Assembly (NCBI GenBank): GCA_034766995.1
Contig: CM068317.1
Coordinates: 27,512,501-27,576,500, forward strand
Direction: 5' to 3'
Source of the DNA: Acanthacorydalis orientalis
Taxonomy: Eukaryota > Arthropoda > Insecta > Megaloptera > Corydalidae
Length of the DNA stretch: 64,000 bases
Under the pieces are notes generated by a model. The model was not told where the DNA came from, did no database searches, and saw nothing but the letters and a program-made list of their open reading frames with translations. A program made the position numbers and the translations under genes. This document shows, piece after piece, positions 27,701 to 40,731 of the stretch (within the stretch, counting starts at the first letter, position 1; each line of letters starts with the position of its first letter).

Positions 27701-28177
27701 GACTTATGAAGTAGTTAGTTACTTTTTTCATGTTTAAGTCATGATTGTATACATTTGGCAATAAATGACTAGTTAGTCAGGGTACCAAGAATATTCCGAG
27801 TATGCCATTTTCTATGTGTTTTACTTAAATACATAGTAAATGATATAATGCTTTGTAGAATATATTGTAGAAAATTTAGTATTAGCTTCGTTTTTGGAAA
27901 ATGGGGTCGATACAAACACGATTAAAGTAAATATTTAAAGTCTAATATGATTCCAACGACAGAATAAAATGAAAATACTTACTTTTTTCGTTCGAATTTT
28001 ATGTGCCAAAGTAGTAGCCGACTCCAATAGAATTAAATCCTTAATAGGAGGCATCGATTCACCTGTACGTCCGTATATAATTTTAAAGAATGTCCGCACA
28101 ATTAGTTCCACGATACCGTGAAACACTCGTATAAAAGTCCTCGATATCGTTCTCATTTTCGTTTCTTTACTATCCAT
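18227..28177 (-). CDS. FAAH2: Fatty-acid amide hydrolase 2-like amidase, four exons
   Basis: The minus-strand exons are 28177-27983, 20264-20045, 19547-19418 and 19271-18227. Phases 0, 1 and 2 agree and sum to 1590 nt, or 529 residues, close to human FAAH2. The ATG at 28177 is the first after an in-frame stop at 28267. The N-terminus (about 15-36) is hydrophobic, as expected for a membrane anchor. The amidase-signature domain has catalytic Lys132 (VPFTTKD), Ser206/207 (VGGSSGGEG) and nucleophile Ser230 (GSDIGGSIR). The C-terminus ends EKAFGGWVPP, as in the family. It should hydrolyse fatty-acid amides (N-acylethanolamines, primary amides) at membranes or lipid droplets. Intron 1 is 7.7 kb, the others 497 and 146 bp. 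The last intron uses a weak GTGGCA donor, required to keep ELCMWESGN in frame. A GTATTA donor 6 bases on would break the frame. Confidence 0.95.
20323..20356. repeat. (TA)n near FAAH2 intron 1 acceptor
   Basis: Short TA run about 60 bases upstream (minus strand) of the exon 2 splice acceptor. Confidence 0.95.
24734..24775. repeat. (TA)n microsatellite
   Basis: A 42-bp TA run about 100 bp from the hAT MITE. Confidence 0.95.
24879..25138. mobile_element. hAT-type MITE (260 bp)
   Basis: The ends are CAGGTCCGTAGCCA and (reverse complement) CAGGCCCGTAATCA, typical hAT-style CAGG termini. The 8-bp flanks tattataa and tcttatta agree at 6 of 8 positions, a decayed target duplication. An apparent open frame of 74 codons inside has no recognisable protein and is probably chance. 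Confidence 0.65.
26561..27140 (-). mobile_element. Internally deleted mariner (580 bp), minus orientation
   Basis: The ends TTAAGTTGATAGAAAAATAA and (reverse complement) TTAGTTGGTAAGAAAATAAT are flanked by TA on both sides. On the minus strand a mariner N-terminal half is readable: KTGGKAIETARKLNDAFG, TTVEWWFQKFRTGDESLGDE and the second helix-turn-helix HTTIRELAQKLGISRPTVLDHLK. The frame then jumps to YEFEGHKPQLFF at the right TIR, so the catalytic domain is gone. It is the same derivative as the copy at 31231. Confidence 0.85.
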
Positions 28178-31100
28178 TTCGATGCTATATTTTGACGGAG
28201 GTATCAGATGTTTCTTCTTTAATTTCTTTATTATATTCGTCACTGCGTTAGAATTACACTTGCGTTATAAAATAATTTTATTATAGAACTTCTATAAACA
28301 ATATATTTAAAAATATTTTGTCCTAATAAATATATATATGAATTTGTTAGATATTAGTATATTAGTAGCATTAAAATATTTGATAATAATTTAGTAATAA
28401 ATTAGATGATAAACGGTAATAATTTTATTTTTATTCTGATTCTTGATTGCTTTTAAACACTTTTATATCTTCTAACACTTTTTATGCATAAAGTATTTAG
28501 AAAGTTGTACGATTTGAATACAGAGATTGTAATTAACGAAATATTAAATTCTTATCCTAAAAACATCAATATTTGAAAAATTTTAACACAAATATTAGAT
28601 TTTAGTCATCCTTTCAAACATACGAACAATAATATGAATATCTATAAACAGCAGTCATTCTCGACATACCTGTGAACTTAATTATAGAAAACATTATGTT
28701 TCGAATACTATATTTAATTTATTTATCTATTACACTTTTCATATAAAACGTCAAATTAAAATTAACAAGCCGTTTTCTTTCTTAATGAGTATGAACAATA
28801 GCAATGAAATGAGCATATTTGCATGCAAATTTAAAAGTTAATTGAATCAATAAAACTAACAAGTAAATAGAGTCAATATATGTCAATATATTGATTCAAT
28901 TTGTATATGCAATGTTTATTTTTATAAACAAGTTCATTGTCAAGGTTTCTTCATTAATGACTTGCCTAGGTTTGAAAGTAATTACTAGGGGTGTACACTT
29001 TAAAACTAGTGTTTAGAATTATAGTTTCGAATTAATTTCGAAGTATACATTTTTTATTTCGAATGAATCCATTAATTCACTCATAATTCCGCCTATTATT
29101 TAAGATAAGCTATTTGATTTTGATGTGATATTTTATTTTAAAAAATTGCTAAAAAATCATCTAGTAAATCATTATTTCAAAACGGGATCTTTGTTAAAAA
29201 TGTGTATTAAAAAATCATTAACTTGTATACATAGAAATCACAAATCACATTTTGTACAATATATAACTAGTATTTATAAAAGTTACAGTTTTTTTTTCAT
29301 ATTTTTGACAGACATGTATGTAGTGTAAACACACTTTAAATAAACAACATTTAATTAATGTTTAAAAATTAAATACTAGTTTTTCCTTTAATTCTATATC
29401 CGATTTGATTTTCATATAACATACATCTTATGAACAGGCCTTACACTGAACACAAAAATAAAATAACTGTCTTTATAAAAAAAAACCGTTTAGTCTAGAA
29501 ATTTAATCATTGCAGTATTAAAAAAGAACCAGTTTTAATTGTTTTTTTATTTGTAGGTATCACAAGAAAATATTGTTATAAAATAAAGCTTTATTTCATT
29601 TGATATACTAAGAAAGATTGTTTAATAGACAGCTATTATCTTGTGAAAGTATAAATTAGATACATAAGTAAAATATTTTGTTTGTGTGAACAGATAACTC
29701 GATTAATTTCTAAAATTCCAAGTATATCAATTGAAAAAAATGCAAGTCAGTTATTAATTGATTTACATCGATTAACAATTCTAGTTAATCTGGCTGTTTT
29801 TTTTTAAAAAAAATATCATTTTCACAATCTTGGAAAAATATACCACGATCTATAACAGAGATATGAAAATTAATTCTAATTATTTTATTTAATGAGATAT
29901 TGGTAAGAAATTTAGATACTACAAACTTTAAACATGGTAAAATTGTATACAACTCTGTTTTAATGCCATTATAACGTTTAATGGTACATAATTTTTAAAA
30001 TTGTTTGTGATAAAATTTATAAAATATCGACATTTTCTGTATATATATAAAGGAGTTTGTTCTATATATACATTTTTGTATATATTAATGAGAGTTATAT
30101 GCTTGTTCGCTTGAATAAATCTTAAAATAGTTTTTCATATTTCGAAGAATATTTCGATATGCTGTATATTGAAAAAAATATTTATTATTCCATGATTTTT
30201 CTTAGAATCGTTGGCGATCATCTGCGGAATATTATGATTTCTCAAAACTTATAAATAATAGTAGATTACTGTTAAAGGCTATTGTTATTTTTAATATTTT
30301 AAATGGCGATAGTTAAAATAGTATAAATTAATTTGAATGTAACTAATGCTTAATTATATAGCGTGGTTTAGCTGCAAACTAGACAAACTATTTTTAATTT
30401 GAGTACAACAGAAATATTTACTATCTGTAACAATGTAGCAATATTATCGTCTGAGATAGATTATTATTAAATCGATTGAAATATTAGAATCAATTTAAAA
30501 ATAAGGAAAAGTGATATTCATAAAAAGCGACTATAATTTTGAAATACGCGACTATAAAATAAATAATTCAAATATTTTTTTAATAATATGCTTCAAATAT
30601 TATAGATACAATTAATAAAACGCGTCTTTATGTATTCACATATTAATTACCTAAAGTAAAAATCAGTGTTTGGATAATTTCCGGTTACAGATATTGTAAC
30701 TGGAAAAAATTATTATTACAATAAAAAATGTATAGTTTCTGAAACGATTATATATATATATACATACATATATGTATTATGTGGGTATTTGATAAAAATA
30801 ATTCACTCACTTGTATTAACACAAAAACTTTTTACTTAGATGCAAGATAATCAAACATGCGTTCAGGTTTGGAATGTTAAAACTGAACTTTTTGAATGAA
30901 CACTTTTCGAAATGAATTTTATTGAAAATACCATTATCTGATTATTATTATCTAACTTATATAAGATTTGGTTTATAAAAATATATACACTATACTAAAG
31001 TCAATATTGTTCACATGCTACTTATTGTGGAACAGCATATGGTTATCAATTTTTCAGTGATACAATATCAATTGTTTACAAAGAAGTTTTGTATAAAATT

Positions 31101-31230
31101 TGTTTTTTATATTTATCGAAAAGAGAGTGAATAATTCTTATCATATTTTTTTATTTTTTTTTAAAAAAACATACCAAACGTTTACATAAATATAATTATT
31201 TAATAGGTAGCTTCAGTTGGTAGTTTTTTA
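28178..31230. other. Upstream of FAAH2, AT-rich, no gene seen
   Basis: It should include the FAAH2 promoter and 5' UTR just above 28177. Elsewhere there are only short chance frames. I saw no TIR pair or microsatellite longer than about 20 bp. Confidence 0.45.
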
Positions 31231-31794
31231 TTAGGTTGGTAGGCAAATAACTACGGTTTTTTTTCTGAATTCTAACCTTAATATTTTTTTTCAATGAAAG
31301 TGTCATTGAATCGTGTTCATGTTAATATCATTTTAAAGAGCATTTTTCGATCTGTATTTTGGTAACATCGACTTTAGTTTTATTATTAATTTTGTTTCAA
31401 ATTGGGCTATTGAATTAATGATGGAAAGAAACAAATAAGAGCAAATGTTTGTATGAGTTCAAAACGGGTAGTAAAGCAGCAGACACTGCTCGTAAACTAA
31501 ACGATGGTTATGGTACGGGTACTGTTAAGTACAGTGGAATGGTGATCCCATAAATTTTGTGCTGGAGACGAGAGCCTTGAAGATGAAGGTTGTGGGCGTC
31601 CTTCTTCAGTTCACAACGACCAACTGAAGGCCGTTAGTTGAATTAAAACCACGCACAATAATTCGAGAGCTTGCACAAAAGTTAGGCGTTAGTCATCCAA
31701 CAGTTTGGGAACTCACTTAACTTAAAACTACTAAGAAAATGAATTTGAAAGTCATAAACCGCAATTATTTTTCTACCAACCTAATAGTATTATA
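31231..31794 (+). mobile_element. Internally deleted mariner (564 bp), plus orientation
   Basis: TIRs are TTAGGTTGGTAGGCAAATAA and (reverse complement) TTAGGTTGGTAGAAAAATAA, each with TA outside (31229-31230, 31795-31796). The transposase head is decayed but recognisable (GSKAADTARKLNDGYGTGTVK, then RTIIRELAQKLGVSHPTVWE), and it ends at the same point as the 26561 copy before the shared right-end segment. No catalytic domain remains. Confidence 0.87.
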
Positions 31795-31796
31795 AA

Positions 31797-32519
31797 ATAA
31801 TTGTTGATTAACAGAGAGATGAATTATTAAATAATTTAGAATTACTAAATAACTGTTGATTCTATTCTTAAATTATATAAAACATAACAGCTTGACTTTT
31901 ATTACTAAACTGTGAAGTAATTATTGTTGATTTTCATTTTTAATTTATACCTTAATATGAAGAAATGTGGTGTTAAGCAGGTTTTATTTGTTCGAATAGA
32001 AATTTAAATACATTAATTTAACATTAACTTGTATAACTGATTTTCTTCTTGGGCCTGGTTTATATGGAGCCAGTAGTTAGTCAAATATTATTAATATTAG
32101 CAATCGACTACATTCAACTGATTAAATATACGACTTTATTTTAGTGGTTAGTAACTTGCATGACCGAACAAACATTTAGTTAATAGAAATATACTCTATT
32201 TTAAAAGGTATATAGTATTTTTTCATTATGCGCTCATTGTACTGGCTTATCTACTAAAATTAGACAAGGTCTGATTTACACATATCCAGTAACTCAAATT
32301 TTTTCTGTGTATGAATAGTGACTATATAATCCTCACTCGACTAAAGTACTGTACGCAACTCTAACTACTTCGTAGAAATGTGTCTTTTTTTATTATGAAA
32401 CTTTACAGTTTAATTTTTTTCAGCATAAACATGAACTGGGAGTATTAAAAAAGTAAATTTATAAACACTGATCATCTTTCTGAAATATCAAAAAGTGTAC
32501 ATAGTATCCATGCCCAATT

Positions 32520-32524
<5 letters not shown>
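31797..32524. other. AT-rich sequence, no feature
   Basis: No coding frame or element boundary that I can support. Confidence 0.4.

Positions 32525-32578
<54 letters not shown>
32525..32578. repeat. (TA)n microsatellite
   Basis: 54-bp TA run standing alone in AT-rich sequence. Confidence 0.97.
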
Positions 32579-32581
<3 letters not shown>

Positions 32582-35230
32582 GTATGTATTTTCAAAATTG
32601 AAACAACGATATAAACCATAATTTATTCCGGAACTTGATATCTCAGATACGGACCGTATTTTCCTGTACAATATTATATATTTACAGTGACATTATTTAA
32701 AATTCAAACGTTTTTGAGTATATTTAATACTAAAAATTAAAATAATAATATATTTGTAATTCAGTAACCGTATATTTTTTATATAAAATTATATAACAAT
32801 CTGGGATGATCAAATTATATATCGATGTTGGAGTAGGTTAAAAAACTGATATAAATACAGAACTAAGTTCATTAATCATATAATATTCTCATAATTTTGC
32901 CGACAAGTTTCTATTTGTAATTTTCAACATTTCCTCTTGAATGAACTTACACTATACTAAATTCTCAAATATATATTAAGATCCCATAGTGGATTTCTGT
33001 GTCCGTCAATAAAACGTATTGTTTTACTTTAAATACATGAACGAACTAAAATTTAAATATATCCATTTAGTGCCCTAAATATAACCTACATAAAAATGTG
33101 TTTTTTTTTAATAAAAATTTGATTTTGTTGTATATTATATACTATTATACTTGTACATGTAATAATATTGTATTTTGCACATACATTTCATTTATTGTTT
33201 TAATATTTTATGACTTTAAATGTTACAATATTTGTTTATATTCTATAAATTCTCATTTTTTGGAAGGTTTAACATATTTTTGGATATACGATAATAATAA
33301 TGTACAGACACCATTTTTAGAGAGACTTAAGATTCTATATGTTCTTTTTTATAATGGGAATTTTGGAATCCATATAAATGTTATGTTTTGTCAATTATAC
33401 TGTCCATATTAACTCAAATGTTTGTAAAAAAAGCATGAAAAATAATGGCCGAGAATTTGTTAAACGACATAAAGATTTTTTTTCGTGTATTTCAAAATGT
33501 TTACTTATTTTATGATTTCTTATGGGATCCTTACAATATTCCGCAGAACTCTGAATTTTTTTCTAACATCAACTATAAAACACTGTTTTATTTTTCTGTA
33601 CTCTCTGAGAATGATTGTGCATGAGTAATAATCAAAAATTAGCAATAATCAAACGCACATGAGTAATAATGAAAAATGATCCATAATCATTTATCGAGTA
33701 TTTTTGAATGTTTATTTGAAAATGTTAATTTTTTTTGTCATAGTAATTATTTTCAAAAACTTTTATTATCAAAACCGGTTCAAATGGCACTACTAGCGTC
33801 AAATTCAATAACTTTGTCATCGTTAAAATAAATAGTTCCATATGAAACCATATATTTTTCGTAATCGTTGACTATGTTAAGTGTGTTATAATAAAGTAAT
33901 AATTAGATTTGTCAATTTATAAAATGTTTTTTCATAATACTAAATTTTTCACTGTCTGAAGAAAACCTCAATACTCAATCGAAAAAAGTTTGTAAAGAAC
34001 GATTTACATATTTATGTATTTCATCCGACCTTTTTATTATCATCTGTTATTTAAAGTTAAAAACATGTTTCATGGTTAGAGACTCGTCAGCATCAATAGT
34101 TAAGATATGTAACAACATTATTAATTGTTACAGATGGATTCTTAATCAAAATAAACCGTCAAATTCTAAAATATGATCTAATTATATATTTTTTTCTAAT
34201 ATAAATTCTTATTTGTTAATGTTTTTAAATGAATATACTCATAATGAAAATATTAAACTTCGATATTATAAATATCCTGAACACTCGGAACCCTCTGTCC
34301 TACTTAACCCTATGTGATTATGTGCATGATAGCAATTTATTACCTGTGACTATGAGGCATGAATATGCGTTTACCAGTTCCTTTTTTTTGCTTGAAACTG
34401 TTTCAATATATAAACAAAATATAGTCAATGCACATGCTTAGTTTATGTATGGTGTTTTTTCAAATACATTGTGAAGTTCAATATGTTAAAAACTAAAGCC
34501 TGCTCTGTCTATCCAGACATTGCTGTGATGTTAGCAGCAGTGGCAACTTAAATTCCTTCAATGCCACAAAATGACCTAACAAGCGACATTTGACATACGT
34601 ATTATATAGAAAGTAATCTATGCATTGTTAGATACAATTAAGACTTGAATGCATATACGTTTTAATTGAATCACGTTATGTATTTAAATACTATAAAATT
34701 GAAACGAAGTAAAATTTAATTAATATTTGTTTTTAAATTTATTTAATAAAATATGCTTTTAAATTTTTGAAAATATTCGTTTAAGAAACAAAAAGTTCCG
34801 GTTTTTAATTGAAGACACGTTTAAAACAGAAATTAAATAAGATCTTTGTTTTTTTTTAGACCTGACATGTTTTGAAATCATGAAAATTATTATTGTTTAT
34901 TCAAATTAAATGAAAACCAATTAATATGGTGTAGATATAGTAAAATTTATATAAAAAGTATTTACTTGGTTCATAGAAATACACAAGCCATATTCAAATC
35001 CATTTATGATGACATAAGATCAGAAATAAGAAATAAAAAAAGTTTAGATTTTTTTAAAAAAGTATGACTAAATGTCTTAAATGAGAAAAATATTTCTGAA
35101 TATATGTAAATTTCATTACATATATCAATAACAGATTTGAAGTTTGCAGCAATTAAAAAATTGTGGAAAATACACATTATTTTAAGATAAGTGTATATCT
35201 TAAACCAAAAATGCCCGAATAGAAATAAAA

Positions 35231-35235
<5 letters not shown>
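32579..35235. other. AT-rich sequence, no supported gene
   Basis: A 104-codon frame at 33098-33412 is rich in Phe, Tyr, Ile and Asn, as expected from AT-rich chance sequence. A slightly GC-richer patch at about 34490-34590 matches nothing I know. Confidence 0.45.

Positions 35236-35285
<50 letters not shown>
35236..35285. repeat. (TA)n microsatellite
   Basis: 50-bp TA run. Confidence 0.97.
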
Positions 35286-35288
<3 letters not shown>

Positions 35289-35812
35289 CTACATTTGTAT
35301 ATTCATTCATTAATACTATCTGTCATAAAAATACAATCAAACATATATACATGTCCTTAATGTGGGTAAATATTATTAAAAGGAAAAAATTCAACTTACT
35401 AATTTGTATATCGAAAAATAAATTAAATTAATTAATTTCAGTTTCCAAGAGCAATTAATGCGTTTACTATCTGAATATAAATAATCACCGAAACATTTCA
35501 CAATACACTTGTATTTTGAAGTCTTACTAATGTACACAAAAATTGAGTGCAAAATCTGATATACAATATTTTACCAAGAACAATAATTATTATTACTCAC
35601 AAATATATTTTTAGAACTTATCACAGAGTAAAAACACTTCGACTGAGACTAGTTCATTTAATTTCTTGGCAAGTAATGTGAAAACATGTAGTATTCACTG
35701 GTCAAAATTCAATAATACGCACTATTGACTCTTAAAACTACGATTGAGCTGTATACATGGTTATGCATTAAAACTGATTTTAGGATATGCATGTATGTTT
35801 CTAAATTTAAGC

Positions 35813-35816
<4 letters not shown>

Positions 35817-35883
<67 letters not shown>

Positions 35884-35888
35884 CATAC

Positions 35889-35968
<80 letters not shown>
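35817..35968. repeat. Composite (TA)n/(CATA)n microsatellite
   Basis: TA blocks of about 35, 20 and 65 bp are separated by CATA units at about 35855 and 35882-35902. Confidence 0.97.
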
Positions 35969-35972
<4 letters not shown>

Positions 35973-37679
35973 AATCTTACATAAACTAGTTAAAAGTTAA
36001 TAAAGTATTACATTTGTTAGTGTTTAAAAAAGAAATTATAACAATGTACAAATTATGATAGTTTTGTATATATTCAATAATATATTTACATGTTTTTAGA
36101 ATAATTGACGACTATCACAGTTGTATTTAATTCCAGTTAAAGTAAGCACTTGAACAAAACAGAAACGCACTAACTGAATAAATAAATGTTCTTATTATTT
36201 CCTTTGCGAATGAAATACCTCACACAAAAGAACATTAAATTATGTTTAAAAGAACCACAGAACGTTGAATTGAACTTGTACAGTGTCTGTCATCATGAAG
36301 CATAACAACAAAAAAAATCATTTCTGTCTAACTTATCTTCTATTCAGCGGCATACATAAGCATAAATATCACCGTGGTAAGTGAATAAGACTATTTTAAA
36401 CACATATATGGCAGTATTAAGGTCTCTTTTCAAGGAATCTGGCTCATTTATGATAATTTTCCAGTGTGTGTACAAAACACAACTGTAACCGAACTGAAAC
36501 TGAAATAGATATATGCTCGCTGTTTCTGTACTTCATTCATTTGCTTCAACAAGATATATTTATTATTATTAGTATTCGTTTCTTCTATTTCCGTGATGAA
36601 TGTAGGCAAGAATATTAATGCGTTACATACTTTCAAGGTGTTATAATTTGATATTAATTGATTGAATGATATCTGTTTTTTGGGTTAAATTTGTTGTTAA
36701 AACGAAAATGTATGCGTACACAACAAACAAGAATGTGAGATGCCACATCCAGTTCATTTAACCAACCGTACTTCTTTTCTCTCTGTTGTAAAAATATGTA
36801 AACCTTTAATGAGAAAATAAGGACACTTATAAAACCAATTTATATTTCTATCTTTTTTATTGAGCGTAACGCACCATTTTAACGTGTTTATTGCATTCTA
36901 TTATGCATTGTTGCAAAAAATTCGATTGTTATGTTCGTTTTATATTCATTTATGATTAATTATATTATGTATATATACGAAATTAAAAACGAAAAAATGT
37001 ATTTAATTGAAAACATTTAATTTCGTTTCAAAAATCAATTTTTCACTCCCTCACAAACTACCAATTTTTTGACTAAGAATGTTCAATAATTGATAATTTT
37101 TGTGTGCTGCTTACACGAATTTCAATGAAAATGCTATAATTCTCACAAGGATAAAGTATAAAAAACATTTTTCGGTTTCTTATTAATAAAAATGTGATTT
37201 GTGGAAAATTGAAAAATTCAAGTGAAAAAGCGAATTTAGCGACAGTGTCAAAACTATATTGTAACACATTTCATTATTATTATTTTATATGTAAATAATT
37301 ATTAGAGAGGTTTGAAATATTTGTCATATTTGACAAACATCTCATTAATATTAAATGGCGACCAAAATATAGCACAATATGATTTTTTTATGATTGTGTA
37401 TTCGAGTAGTAGTGAATAATAAATAAGGAACATTTACTCGTTAGTAATAAACCACTCGATCTATAAACATTCGTTTAAAAATAATGTCTAATTTCCTTTT
37501 GGACATTGTTTTGAGTTAAACCCGTTTTATTTTCATATTTAATGGCGTTTAGGTGCGATTAACAGATATTTTATGTTTATTATTATTCAGTTTAGAGTTA
37601 CTTTTTTAGTTAGTGTGAAAAGATACTGAAATAAAAATTAGAAGATTTGATTTGTGTTTAAAGTTGATAGTTATAGAAA
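35969..37679. other. AT-rich sequence, no supported gene
   Basis: Several short open frames occur on both strands, none with recognisable motifs. Confidence 0.4.
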
Positions 37680-38640
37680 AAAAATAAGGGATGGAAAATT
37701 ATCTCCGTCAGAAATTAATATTATGTGATTTTTTATAAATAAAAACAACTATTGCAGAAATTGTTATTTTATGAAGAAAAGTAAAAGTTTATTATGAACT
37801 TGTGTCGTATATTTCGAAGACTACAAAAGAAAAAAGTCTTTTGAGAGGTCAAGAACTTTATCATTTAGGAAAACGTATATGTTTCTAAATGAAATTCTTA
37901 ATCATTTATAGAGCTTAAAAGATTGCTGAGGAAACTGGGCTTGAAACAAATCCGTAATATTAAAAAAATACTTGTTTAATATTCCTTATATTCAGTTAAA
38001 AAACTAACATGAAACTGCTTTTACTGGATGAATCATTTAAAAAGAAGACTGAAACTTATAGTGAGTTTCATTTATTGGAAGAAGAAATGGAAGAGAGTTA
38101 TTTTTTTGATGAAAGAAAATTATTTTGGACGCTCCAGATTTTAATTACTGTTATGATTTAAGCATAATTGGAAGAATTTCTAATAATTGTGCTGGTTAAT
38201 TAGTGATGTGAACAATAATTAGTTCTTAGACAAAATCAAAATTAAATATTATATAAATGGAAGGAAGTTAAAAGTAAAAAAATAATTACAAATATAATGT
38301 AACTTATTTAACAATGAATTGTTCTCAACTAAAGGAAATCTGTTATCTTTCATAAAAAGAATGTGGCTGTTCGTACAGTAAGGATAATAAAAAATATTTT
38401 CTATTAAAAAATAAGAACATAATGATACCCTCTTGATTTAAACGTTACTGAAAATTGGAAACACTACTACCTGTTTATATAAAATGGAAGCAGTTTATAT
38501 TAATAGAAAATTTGAAAATGGTAACAGTAAAGTTTCGAAAATGAGTTTCTATTGACTACACTACAAAAGTATACACATATTTATTATGGAAATAAAAATC
38601 CAAATAAATTTTATAGTACTTTTCTAATTATTAACAAAAA
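37680..38640 (+). pseudogene. Tc3-like transposase relic
   Basis: Translated in shifting frames, the region gives IAEETGLET near 37920, then NIPYIQLKN near 37978 and FDERKLFWTLQI / KKIILDAPDFNYCYDL near 38105-38165. The last matches the SDEKKFNLDGPDG..YYWHDL block that holds the first catalytic Asp of Tc3-type transposases. Many stops and frameshifts are present. I could not find TIRs or the C-terminal catalytic part, so both ends are approximate. Confidence 0.5.
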
Positions 38641-39184
38641 AATTGTAACAAATGTGTTAATAGTCTTTTTCTACCAGATTCTATATTTTCGTGTGCTATT
38701 TTTTTCAGTAATTACAAAATAGAATAAATATAGCGTGATCAATATATAAGATAATAATACCAATAATACTTTTGCTTAGGATAAATCAGTAAGGCAGCAA
38801 CGGGTTCTTTCAAAGCAAAATTTAAATCACGTATATTCACCGCTTTTCTCTCTTGATGAAGGTAGATTAAAAAAAAATTTAGAATGGTAGATTAGAGTTC
38901 CTTCCAGATTCTCGTCCCTCTTTTGGAACTTGACTGTTTACTCACATCTTTTTTCTAATTTTCTACTTTAATCGCACGTTTGTCTGATTATTTTCATCTA
39001 AAAAGTTACAGCAAAAAATCTTGACAACTCATCTTTCGTACCCTATATCTGAAAATAATTGGAACAAAATATTACAAACGGTCTTATTTTTGATCAATTA
39101 ATTCATTCCACAGTACAAATATATTCACATAACTAAATTAATCCTCCTCGCATTAATTTATTTATAAATCTATATATAGTCTAT
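38641..39184. other. AT-rich sequence after the Tc3 relic
   Basis: It may contain more of the relic but nothing readable. Confidence 0.3.
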
Positions 39185-39572
39185 AGCTGAAGGACCACGA
39201 CCCTCCTCATCAACAAGGCTTTCGTTTTCAACACGAAATTTTTGGAACTGGTGTTCATTTGTATGTTCATTAATTGACTCTTTTCCAAAAACAAATATAA
39301 TACTTCGAGCAGTTTCTATTGCTTTACGTCCCAATTTAAACTCATACAAAACATTTTGCGAATTTGCTTTTTTCTATGACTAATTTAAGAGGTTATATCC
39401 AATTATTTTAAAGAATGGAAACAACAGACATTAGCTGAAATCAGTAGTGCTAATTTCATTGTTTACAATGATGTGTTACATGACTATAATAAAAGATAAC
39501 GGTAACTAGAAAAATCGTCGTCAAACTTAAAATGATAAAAACCGCAATTATTTTTGCACCAAACCGATATAA
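39185..39572 (-). mobile_element. Mariner fragment, N-terminal end
   Basis: The right edge (reverse complement) reads GGTTTGGTGCAAAAATAATT then GCGGTTTTT, a mariner TIR of the TTAGGTTGGTGCAAAAGTAA type. Inward on the minus strand there is a decayed head: a KMFC..SLNWDVKQ segment and KFRVENESLVDE. The other end is truncated near 39185. It is related to, but distinct from, the copies at 26561 and 31231. Confidence 0.65.
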
Positions 39573-40731
39573 CATACGCGTAATTTTCAGCATTTGTTTA
39601 TTAAGGAAGATGACAATAAATAACAAATAATTTACAAAAAAAAATATAATATTAAATTTTAAAATTATAAGTAGTGCAAGGAACAAATTTCTATGAAATC
39701 CATTAAAAAGATTTAACTGTAATTAGTAGGAATACGTGAAATTTCGTACTTAAAGATAAAAAAGATATTTAATATAAAACTGACTCATTTATTATTGAAT
39801 AATAAAGTATATTAGAATATTTTATTTGCTTGGATAATTTCCCTGTCTTATCTACATGATTGTAATATAGGTTTTTTGGAAAATTACGCAGCTATATTGT
39901 TTTGTATTATACTATGAATCATGGGTAAATAATTATCATTTTACATTGTAGTTGTCAAATTCTACTACATAAATCTGTATAGAAGGCATCTTTTAATAGA
40001 TATCATTGACATACTGGTATCAGACAGGATAAATTCTATTAAAAAAACTATGTTAAAATGTACGTATTATAATATTTTAGTTTAGATTTAATCGCATTTA
40101 TATATTATATATTTCATATGTTTGTGTGACGGAGAAAGACAAAGATTCTCTTATATTATATTTTGCAATGGATAAAATTACACAAGTCCACAAAAACAAT
40201 AATGTATGTATTGTGATAATCCAAGCTGACGAATAAGCAAAAATAATAATACAGTTCTGTTAAAAAATGTTTATTTCCTAATTTAGACAAAAACTGTCGT
40301 TAAAGTGTAGGTATGCTTATTTAGAACACCGAAAAACATCAATAGAATTCCATTAGAGTCACATAATACATATACGTTTCTACAATTACAGTTTTTTAAA
40401 CAAAAAGTCGATCTCAGTTTTTCGTTTTTGTCTTCAGTTCATAGAAATCTAGAATTAAAACGGGCCAATTGTCGACATATAAAAAAGGATAGAAAATTAT
40501 GATAGGCAATTTGAAATTATAGAAGAATTTTGTATCAAATGACGTAATGTATTTTTTTAGAGATTATTTAATGTCCTAAACGAAATTCATTATAATATTT
40601 AATGTGTAAATAAATTCTTTTTGTATTACTGTAATTTAATTATAAGCATTAGAATTGAAGCATAGTTATAGGTTTCAAAAAATTCTTTTAACAGATGTTT
40701 CTTCTATTTATCTTTATTTGTGTGTCTATAT
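39573..40731. other. AT-rich sequence, no feature
   Basis: No gene or repeat boundary recognised. Confidence 0.4.

Larger units (their letters stand above)
20265..27982 (-). other. FAAH2 intron 1 (7.7 kb)
   Basis: The donor is GTAAGT after KIRTKK and the acceptor is TTATAG before LSSVQVV. It contains TA runs at 20323 and 24734, a hAT MITE at 24879 and a deleted mariner at 26561. The remaining stretches (20357-24733, 25139-26560, 27141-27982) show no coding frame or element ends that I can support. Confidence 0.85.

Noticed and set aside
28177..28243. Upstream extension of the FAAH2 first exon to 28243
   Set aside because: The frame is open there, but the codon at 28243 is GTG and the first ATG after the upstream stop is at 28177, which also gives the family's usual length.
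33098..33412. 104-codon plus-strand frame
   Set aside because: Composition is Phe/Ile/Tyr/Asn-rich as expected from AT-rich chance sequence, and no motif is visible.
34304..34325. TTAACCCTATG string resembling a piggyBac end, and a similar one near 47765
   Set aside because: No matching inverted end with TTAA was found at a plausible distance.
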